Assembly: GCA_022509005.1 (NCBI GenBank) | Contig: JAFLUC010000017.1 | Location: 1 to 38,397 of the forward strand | DNA from: Oscillospiraceae bacterium | Lineage (GTDB): Bacteria; Bacillota; Clostridia; UBA1381 | Length of the DNA: 38,397 nt | Reading direction: 5' to 3' | Program-made: the position numbers and the translations under genes | Shown here: one piece after another, positions 32,329 through 38,397 of the stretch | Position numbering within the stretch: the first letter of the stretch is position 1 | Layout: each line of letters begins with the position of its first letter | The notes under the pieces: generated by a model | The model's input: only the letters and a program-made list of their open reading frames with translations | What the model was told of the DNA's origin: nothing | Databases searched by the model: none

Positions 32329-33843
32329 CTAATCGTTCATCACTACATTTTCATAATGATACATTTCAGGATCATTCGTTATTATTTCAACATTTTTCAT
32401 TGTAAGACCGCGTATATTAAACGCCTTCATTCCCTTCGGTCCTTCTGCTGTGACATTTAGAAGAGTGATATCTTCAAGCGGACTTTCCGGCAGACCTGCA
32501 AGATACACGGCGTTGCTCACGCTTGATTTCATTCTGATATTTCTGAATGTCACATTTCTTATTTTCGGGGTTGCGTCCGTTACAGGCTCTTCCGCGCTTG
32601 AATCAAATTGTATTACACTGTAAAAATTATCGACATAAATTCCGCCTCTGAACCATTCGCAGTCCTTATGCTCTGTATCCTGATACTCACCGATACAGTT
32701 TTCATATAGGATATTCTCAATTACGTTTCCGCGTCCGCGCGGTGATTTCACGCTTCCTATACTGTAAACATGTGTAAATTCACAATCACGAACAAGAACA
32801 TTTCTCACTCCGCCCGAGGTTTCGCTTCCTATAGCAACGCCGAACCCATTTTCAAAGCGGCAGTCCGTTATTCGGATATTCTCCGAGGGAATTCCGACTT
32901 TTCTCCCTTCCTCGTCACGTCCCGATTTAATAGCTATACAATCATCCTGGCTCGCAATCATCGAATTAAAAATATATACATCTTTGCATGAATCAGGATC
33001 AAAACCGTCACCATTGAATATATGACCATATCGCTTATCTCTGTCTTCATCATAACATGTATATACTTTTATATTATTTGCCGTTACTCCGTTTGAATAA
33101 ATAGTATGTACACACCATGACGGCGACTGTTTAACGGTTATATCCTTATAATAAACTCCGTCGGTGTTTCTTATACACACCGCTCTGCCGCGCTGTGCCT
33201 TATTTTCCGCGCGCTCCGCAAGAAATAACGCGACGCCTGACGCGTCAATTTTGCCCTTGCCCTCAATTGTAATATTTTTAAAACGTTTTTCGCTGTCAAA
33301 TTTTACATTTATAAGACTTGAATAGCAGTCATGCTCTCTTCCCTCCCAGCGATAACGCTTAATCGGGTAGTCGTCGGGATTTTCCGAGCCTAAGAGAACC
33401 GCTCCCTCATCAAGGCGCAGCGACATATCACTTTTAAGATATATTGCACCGCTTATAAATGTTCCGGCAGGAATTACAACAACGCCGTTTTCTGCGCATT
33501 CGTCAATCGCTCTTTGAATCGCTCTTGTGTTACGCGTTTTTCCGTCACCCTTTGCCCCGTAATCGCACACGTTATATATTCCGCCATCGGGACGAGTTAA
33601 CGCTGTAATAATATCGCTTTCCGCTGCAAAACTGCCAGAGCTATCTATTCCGTTCACGTGTATTTCATACTCGGTTCCCGGCTCCAGTCCTTCAATTGTA
33701 CAGTCACCGCGCTTAACGGCATCATAAAGCCTTTCGTTTACATATATCTCATACTTTGCTATATCATGGTCTCTATCCCATATTACGGCAATGCTTGTCT
33801 GCGTTACCGCCGCCGGAGGTATTTTCAATGTTATACTTTTCAT
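32329..33843 (-). CDS. GH28 polygalacturonase-type hydrolase with N-terminal FN3 domain, no signal peptide
   Basis: A 504-residue protein. Residues 1-85 are a fibronectin type III-like domain (IAVIWDRDHDIAKYEIYVN, GLEPGTEYEIHV). From about 88 a right-handed beta-helix begins with YNVCDYGAKGDGKTRNTRAIQRAID. GH28 active-site motifs are present: NGDGFDPD (277-284), QDDC (Asp300-Asp301), GFGVAIGSE (333-341) in place of the common GHG, and KSPRGRG (366-372) for RIK. This form is typical of exo-acting and bacterial GH28 enzymes that cut galacturonate from oligomer ends. Lack of export signal places it in the cytoplasm with the GH88 enzyme. It begins 34 bases after the protease stop and probably shares that transcript. 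Confidence 0.9.
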   Translation of the reverse strand: MKSITLKIPPAAVTQTSIAVIWDRDHDIAKYEIYVNERLYDAVKRGDCTIEGLEPGTEYEIHVNGIDSSGSFAAESDIITALTRPDGGIYNVCDYGAKGDGKTRNTRAIQRAIDECAENGVVVIPAGTFISGAIYLKSDMSLRLDEGAVLLGSENPDDYPIKRYRWEGREHDCYSSLINVKFDSEKRFKNITIEGKGKIDASGVALFLAERAENKAQRGRAVCIRNTDGVYYKDITVKQSPSWCVHTIYSNGVTANNIKVYTCYDEDRDKRYGHIFNGDGFDPDSCKDVYIFNSMIASQDDCIAIKSGRDEEGRKVGIPSENIRITDCRFENGFGVAIGSETSGGVRNVLVRDCEFTHVYSIGSVKSPRGRGNVIENILYENCIGEYQDTEHKDCEWFRGGIYVDNFYSVIQFDSSAEEPVTDATPKIRNVTFRNIRMKSSVSNAVYLAGLPESPLEDITLLNVTAEGPKGMKAFNIRGLTMKNVEIITNDPEMYHYENVVMND

Positions 33844-33877
33844 AGCCGCTGTAACTCCATTCGTATTATTTTGTAGT

Positions 33878-36800
33878 TTATTCCGTAAACGTTAGTGTTT
33901 GTGTTTGCATGAGCGGTTTCATATTCTTATCCCAAATATACACGCTTATCTCACAATCCCTGTATTTTTGTGGAATAACAAATCCTGCTGTCATATCGGT
34001 TATTTGCGGCATTTCCACGCGTTTCAATTCACCGTTATCATTATATGCAACAATCAGCCATATATCATTTTCTGTAGGCGGTGTTGTTTCCTCAAAAATC
34101 AGACTTGCCGAAACGACATTATCTATACGCTTAAACTCTACTCGGTCGCCTGTTTTCGGTGGTAGTGTTGGTATAACACTCGGTGAAGGTGTAGGTTCAA
34201 CGGTTGGACTTGGGCTTGGTGCAGGTTCATCAACCACATTACATTCAGTTTTGTTATACGCATAATCAAGCGCGGTTATTTTTAGTGTTGAAACATCTGC
34301 GCCTGTAATATCTATTGAACATTCGCCTGTTTTTCCTGCTTTTGTGTACATCGAGCTTTTAAAGTCTGTACCGTCTGTATTTTTGCCCTCTGCATACGCG
34401 CCCATAACATAACGATTATCGGACATTGAAATATCAAGATATGTTTTGCTGCTGCCTTCCTCGTCCGTATTCTCACGTATTTCCTTTTTTATGATTTCAG
34501 GCGCGACGGTATCAATATAAAATTTCATACTGATTTCCTCGTTCTTTGCGCCCTCGTATGCAAGATGACCTGTTGCATAGACCGTATAATCGCCGTCAGG
34601 CAGGTCGTCCATATTAAAATTTACATAGGTTTGAATAAATTTATCCAATCCCGCATTTGTATTTCCGGTTTGCTTTACAATCTCGCCGTTTGAGTTTTCT
34701 ATCCGTATAGCACAATCTGCCATTGTTCTCTGAGGCATTACATATACTCGAAGAATATCTAATTCATTATCTCCATTTGGTGAAATTCCGGCATATTCTT
34801 CCGCGTGGTAATCTGTATTTCTATAATCATTTTCAAAAAATTTATTTTCTCCCAGCGTTTGTATTGTGGGGACTTCTGTACGACGTGATGTTAAAGAGGT
34901 ATTTGCATACCCTCCTTGATAATATGGCTTGTCAAATGCAGGCGCGGCTGTCCAATCTCCATAAAATCCTGTATATGGAATACTGATTGTCGGTACAGAA
35001 TTACTGCTGTCTGACAATTCCACAAAACCGTCAATAAAAAATCCGTTTATAAATATCTTTAAATTTTCCGCTGTCTGTTTACTGTCAAGCTCAATCGTAA
35101 AGCTGATTTTTGTTTCACCGTTTGCGGGAACGGTTACAGTTTCGGGCTTGTCCGATGAAGTAAAGTTAAGGCTTGACGGATAAAAATTACGAATCTCACC
35201 CCAACTGTACAATCTGTTATCTGTTGTTACATACGGAGTAATTATATCATATGTTACATCATTATCGGTGAAATTCTTAGCCGTAAATTCTATTTTAAAT
35301 GTATCGGTAAGTTTATCTTTCAAGCTTATTTTAGACTTGTCCTCGGTTCCGATAAGTATTACGGGAGTTGTCATCGCCGCTTCTAAATCAAGCAGTCCCG
35401 CGCCCTGACAGCGCGGTGAATAAGGTATGTCATATTTTTTTAAGATTTTTGCGCCCGTCATAGTAAGATTTTCAATGAATTTTGCGGGGTTTTCATATTT
35501 GCCCTGATAATTCTCTTCAATATACTGACGCATAAGCGCCGCCGCGCCTGTCATATGCGGTGCCGCAACAGATGTGCCGCTTTCCGGAAAGTATTCGTCC
35601 TCTGTGCTATCGTCCAAATGAGCATATGCGCCAGGCTGCGGACACAATATATTTGTACCGGTAGCTGTAATTTCCGGTTTTAATTCCAGCGTTACATTTG
35701 TTCCGTAGGAAGAATATTCGTCCATACCTTTCTGATATGCCGAACGATATATCCATTCCCATTCACCGTCAGCATTGCTAACGATATCCCAATACATATC
35801 TGATTCCGCTGACGCAACAGTTGTTGCCGAGCTTATACCTGCCGGGTATCCTGCTGCGGAGCAATCGGCTAACGATGGCTCTACTCTACGATTTCCGCTG
35901 TTACCTGCCGCAAGGCAAACCATAATACCTGCGGCTACTGCTGTATTGATAGCTTTTTCATATGCGATATCGCCCCAATACTGATAGTCCTCGCCGGAAC
36001 TTATATTTATGGCGGCAACATCCATTTTGGAAGCGTCATCAACAGCGGCTAAAATGGCATCGTGGGAAATCTCATGTGTATCTCTTTTTGCTTCACTCAT
36101 AAATATAATTTGCGCTTCGGGAGCAACACTTGAAAATTTATTTCCGTTCGGCAGCGTTCCGTTTTTACCTACCGCAACGCCGCTTACCATTGTACCATGA
36201 ATGTCAAGCCAATGATTTATAAAGACATCAGCGGTGTTTTCAGCATAGCTATAAGCAAATGGGACTTTATCACTTCGCCATACCTGATTTGCTTCTACGT
36301 TAACATTCAGTTTTTTCTGTCTTATTATTCTTGCAATATCAGCTTTTGTATATTTCGGGTTTTCAATAGGCTGCGCAAACATTTCGTGGTTTACATCAAG
36401 CTCACTGTCGATAACAACAATAACCTGTCCCTGACCTTTATAGCCCAATTCATGCATATACTGAACATTCATCATTTCGCAGCAGTTTTCAACTCCCGAT
36501 GTGCTTTCGGTTACAGGTAAAATATCTTCATCAGAGAATAATTGAATTTCTGTATTTTCCTCCGGTTCGACAGGCTCAATGCGCTTGTAAGTTTGGGATA
36601 TATACACATTTTCAACATTCGGCAAAGCTTTTATTTTGTCTATATCAGATTTGTTGACGGTAACTGAAAAGCCGTTTAATACATTCGTATATGTAAAACC
36701 AAAATCCGCTTTTTTGTTGACTTTATTTTTTATGTCTTTTTGTACTCTTTCCTGTACGGATAAAATACGCTCTGTCTGCTGAATTGACGCTTGTGTTTCG

Positions 36801-36976
36801 TTATATTTCGCCGCACCCATTAAAATCGCTTCGTCAGTTTCCAATGCTGCTTCGCCCATAACCTCAACAATTAGCGTAACCTTTTCGTTATCCTCTTTTT
36901 CCTCTGCGTTAATTGCAGGTATAAAAACCGCAAGCATAGCGGAAATGATTACTAAGCTCAAAATTCGTTTTTTCAT
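33878..36976 (-). CDS. Large secreted subtilisin-like serine protease (S8)
   Basis: A 1032-residue protein starting at the ATG at 36976 (GGAGG seven bases before); upstream in-frame Met codons add a non-signal-like tail and are rejected. Signal peptide 1-24, then an inhibitor-like prodomain (about 30-140). The S8 domain has Asp190 in VIVVIDSELDVNHEMF, His260 in LDIHGTMVSG and Ser469 in ESGTSVAAPHMTG; a large insertion between the His and Ser fits a protease-associated region as in lactocepins and C5a peptidases. Fn3-type beta domains follow (about 550-900). After a PSPSPTVEPTPSPS linker comes a terminal module of about 85 residues resembling the N-terminal module of the pectinesterase. No wall anchor is seen at the end: PPKTGD in the linker is internal. 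It would digest extracellular protein. Confidence 0.9.
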   Translation of the reverse strand: MKKRILSLVIISAMLAVFIPAINAEEKEDNEKVTLIVEVMGEAALETDEAILMGAAKYNETQASIQQTERILSVQERVQKDIKNKVNKKADFGFTYTNVLNGFSVTVNKSDIDKIKALPNVENVYISQTYKRIEPVEPEENTEIQLFSDEDILPVTESTSGVENCCEMMNVQYMHELGYKGQGQVIVVIDSELDVNHEMFAQPIENPKYTKADIARIIRQKKLNVNVEANQVWRSDKVPFAYSYAENTADVFINHWLDIHGTMVSGVAVGKNGTLPNGNKFSSVAPEAQIIFMSEAKRDTHEISHDAILAAVDDASKMDVAAINISSGEDYQYWGDIAYEKAINTAVAAGIMVCLAAGNSGNRRVEPSLADCSAAGYPAGISSATTVASAESDMYWDIVSNADGEWEWIYRSAYQKGMDEYSSYGTNVTLELKPEITATGTNILCPQPGAYAHLDDSTEDEYFPESGTSVAAPHMTGAAALMRQYIEENYQGKYENPAKFIENLTMTGAKILKKYDIPYSPRCQGAGLLDLEAAMTTPVILIGTEDKSKISLKDKLTDTFKIEFTAKNFTDNDVTYDIITPYVTTDNRLYSWGEIRNFYPSSLNFTSSDKPETVTVPANGETKISFTIELDSKQTAENLKIFINGFFIDGFVELSDSSNSVPTISIPYTGFYGDWTAAPAFDKPYYQGGYANTSLTSRRTEVPTIQTLGENKFFENDYRNTDYHAEEYAGISPNGDNELDILRVYVMPQRTMADCAIRIENSNGEIVKQTGNTNAGLDKFIQTYVNFNMDDLPDGDYTVYATGHLAYEGAKNEEISMKFYIDTVAPEIIKKEIRENTDEEGSSKTYLDISMSDNRYVMGAYAEGKNTDGTDFKSSMYTKAGKTGECSIDITGADVSTLKITALDYAYNKTECNVVDEPAPSPSPTVEPTPSPSVIPTLPPKTGDRVEFKRIDNVVSASLIFEETTPPTENDIWLIVAYNDNGELKRVEMPQITDMTAGFVIPQKYRDCEISVYIWDKNMKPLMQTQTLTFTE

Positions 36977-37099
36977 AGTATATCCTCCATAAGTATATGG
37001 CATTAAAAAATGCATGACTTGTGATAAGCCACGCACAAAAACGCAGCTTAAACTTTATATTACCATATATATGTTTCATAATATGGTCTGTCACACTAT

Positions 37100-37128
37100 A
37101 TAATATCACAAATATATTCTGTTGTCAA
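37100..37128 (-). promoter_or_regulatory. Promoter of the S8 protease (and probably GH28) transcript
   Basis: On the minus strand TTGACA (37128-37123), 17 bases, TATTAT (37105-37100). The leader of about 120 bases has no clear structure. It is divergent from the XRE regulator gene, whose own promoter is less clear (a TATAAT at 37151-37156 lacks a good -35). Confidence 0.8.
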
Positions 37129-37179
37129 ATATTTTTATGGTTTCATAGTATATAATAATGGTGAAAGTAGGTGTTTTTA

Positions 37180-37491
37180 GTGGATGAGTTATTTATAAGA
37201 CAAAGAATTGCTACTTTGCGTACTAATAAAAATATCTCTGCTCGTGAGTTGAGTTTAAGACTAGGACAATCCGAGGGATACATAAATGCTATTGAAAATG
37301 GGAAGTCTAATCCATCAATACAAATGTTGAACTATATCTGTGAAGAATTAGGTGTGTCAATGTGTGAGTTTTACGATATAGACAATAAATATCCTCACTT
37401 GATACAAGAGATCATAAAAGAGGCAAAAAGACTCGATAAAAAATCACTTGAGGGAATATTAAGCGTTATGAGGAGCATGGGTAATAGGTAA
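37180..37491 (+). CDS. XRE-family helix-turn-helix regulator
   Basis: A 103-residue DNA-binding protein if read from GTG at 37180, which has AGGTG eight bases before it and gives MDELFIRQRIATLR; a GTG at 37171 is an alternative. The HTH_3 domain covers about 5-60: ISARELSLRLGQSEGYINAIENGKSNPSIQMLNYICEEL, with the recognition helix at SEGYINAIE. The last 40 residues (LIQEIIKEAKRLDKKSLEGILSVM) are helical and probably form the dimer. It is divergent from the S8 protease gene and could control it, but there is no direct sign. Confidence 0.88.
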   Translation: MDELFIRQRIATLRTNKNISARELSLRLGQSEGYINAIENGKSNPSIQMLNYICEELGVSMCEFYDIDNKYPHLIQEIIKEAKRLDKKSLEGILSVMRSMGNR

Positions 37492-37519
37492 ACCAATATA
37501 TAAAGGGAGATTCATCGGT

Positions 37520-38272
37520 ATGAAAAAAACTATTCTTCGTATCATAATTATGTGCTTGGGGGCAGCGCTCATAATTAATGGAATTTTTTTGATGCTGTTC
37601 GCCAATGCTAATATAGGTACATATCTTACAATCCTCGCAGGACTTATCCTGTTTGTGCCTATGCTGTTCCTCAAAAAAACAGCAGCACTTATGAAATATC
37701 CGCTGTTTAAGATATGCACGGCAATTGTTTGCTTTTTTGCGCTGCTTATCTTTGTATCATCGTCTTTGCTGTTTATCTACGGCAACACTACAAACGCGAC
37801 ATATACGGAGGATTATCTCATTGTGCTCGGCTGCGGCATCCGTGGCGAAAGGCCAACCGCGCCGCTCAAATCAAGGCTTGACACTGCGATTAAATACATA
37901 AATCGTAATCCTAATTGTACCATTATCGTATCGGGAGGACAAGGGCATGACGAGGCCATAAGCGAAGCAGAGGCTATGCGGCGTTATCTTGTAGAAAGAG
38001 GTATAGATGACAGCAGGATAATAAAGGAGGATAAATCGACGTCTACAACCGAAAACTTCAAATTCTCGGACAAGCTTACAGATGACGGATTATCATCACA
38101 CAGCGCGGCATTTATAACGAACGATTTTCACGTATACCGGGCTAACTCACTTGCAAAGCTGCAAGGCTTTAACCTGCACCGCATCGGCGCGCCGACTGCG
38201 TGGTATACTATTGCGCCGGTATATCTTCGCGAGCAGCTCGCGCTTATACAGATGATTTTATTTAATAAATAA
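37520..38272 (+). CDS. DUF218 (YdcF/ElyC/SanA type) membrane protein
   Basis: A 250-residue protein with three hydrophobic segments at about 5-27, 33-52 and 66-88, followed by a soluble DUF218 domain: YLIVLGCGIRGERPTAPLKSRLD, the strand-loop TIIVSGGQGHDEAISEAEAMRRYL, and IIKEDKSTSTTENF. These motifs define the YdcF-like family, whose members are linked to envelope or peptidoglycan precursor metabolism and vancomycin or SDS sensitivity, but no reaction is established. The start follows AAAGGGAG. It lies 28 bases after the XRE gene, so the two may be co-transcribed. Confidence 0.88.
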   Translation: MKKTILRIIIMCLGAALIINGIFLMLFANANIGTYLTILAGLILFVPMLFLKKTAALMKYPLFKICTAIVCFFALLIFVSSSLLFIYGNTTNATYTEDYLIVLGCGIRGERPTAPLKSRLDTAIKYINRNPNCTIIVSGGQGHDEAISEAEAMRRYLVERGIDDSRIIKEDKSTSTTENFKFSDKLTDDGLSSHSAAFITNDFHVYRANSLAKLQGFNLHRIGAPTAWYTIAPVYLREQLALIQMILFNK

Positions 38273-38290
38273 ATATTTTTCTAAAAGGTA

Positions 38291-38319
38291 TTGACAAACT
38301 GTCTTAAATAGTGTATAAT
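38291..38319 (+). promoter_or_regulatory. Consensus sigma-A promoter of the tRNA-Asp gene
   Basis: TTGACA (38291-38296), 17 bases, TATAAT (38314-38319), both perfect, as is usual for stable RNA genes. It lies 24 bases before the tRNA. Confidence 0.9.
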
Positions 38320-38343
38320 AGTTAGCGTTGTGAATGACAATAT

Positions 38344-38397
38344 GGTCCGGTAGTTCAGTTGGTTAGAACGCTAGCCTGTCACGCTAGAGGTCGTGGG
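38344..38397 (+). tRNA. tRNA-Asp (GTC), 3' end beyond the window
   Basis: The acceptor strand GGTCCGG, D arm GTTCAGTTGGTTAGAAC and an anticodon arm CTAGC-CTGTCAC-GCTAG with anticodon GTC at 38378-38380 are visible; the window ends in the T arm (GTGGG). About 23 bases of the gene are missing. Confidence 0.95.

Noticed and set aside
34140..34215. PPKTGD in the S8 protease as a sortase signal
   Set aside because: It lies in a proline-rich linker about 85 residues before the end and is not followed by a hydrophobic segment and basic tail.
36977..37036. Longer N-terminus for the S8 protease
   Set aside because: The added 20 residues are not signal-like, and GGAGG is well spaced for the ATG at 36976, which is followed by a normal signal peptide.
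36972..37154. TTTCATAGTATAT present twice around the protease leader
   Set aside because: One copy is the start codon and ribosome region of the protease; the match is short, AT-rich and probably by chance.

Overview
The window looks like a chromosomal segment from a spore-forming, Gram-positive Clostridia-type bacterium, probably an anaerobic gut commensal specialised on pectin. The reasons are an alpha/beta-type small acid-soluble spore protein, the nadK-argR-recN gene order typical of Clostridia, sortase-assembled pili, sigma-A promoters of the TTGACA-N17-TATAAT type with strong Shine-Dalgarno sites, and three pectin enzymes: a secreted pectinesterase, a GH88 unsaturated uronyl hydrolase and a GH28 polygalacturonase. 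Pectin specialists such as Monoglobus come to mind, but species identity cannot be fixed from this sequence alone.

Layout. 1-2360 is an AT-rich accessory stretch with a flavodoxin-fold reductase (cut by the window edge), a remnant of a small gene with its promoter, a 2H phosphoesterase, a Fic AMP-transferase and a frameshifted, truncated gene that may once have been a defence reverse transcriptase. 2508-8880 is one very large secreted multimodular pectinesterase with its own promoter and terminator. 8890-9251 holds what looks like a type I toxin-antitoxin locus: a 27-residue hydrophobic peptide with a strong ribosome site and a convergent antisense RNA promoter. 9440-14850 is a pilus operon (pilin, class C sortase, second pilin, class B sortase) preceded by a promoter and a structured leader of about 300 nt.

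14856-17881 (minus strand) carries leuA and, overlapping its stop codon, a GH88 hydrolase. leuA is preceded by a 14-residue leader peptide containing Leu-Leu and by mutually exclusive hairpins, a classical attenuation layout. 18028-26763 is mostly housekeeping: ridA, glnK-amt (ammonium uptake and its PII regulator), carB, and nadK-argR-recN. 26793-31890 has a CtpE-like P-type ATPase and a ZnuABC-type metal ABC transporter. 31903-36976 (minus strand) has the spore protein, the GH28 enzyme and a large secreted subtilisin-like protease. 37180-38397 has an XRE regulator, a DUF218 membrane protein and the first part of a tRNA-Asp gene.

How the parts work together. The secreted pectinesterase would de-esterify pectin outside the cell. 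The GH28 and GH88 enzymes lack signal peptides and would finish oligogalacturonides inside. The pectinesterase and the protease share a terminal accessory module, which suggests a common cell-surface or secretion-related role. The most unusual elements are regulatory RNAs: the toxin-antitoxin candidate, the pilus leader, the leuA attenuator and a possible attenuator in front of glnK. All functional statements rest on reading motifs by eye; no database search was possible.
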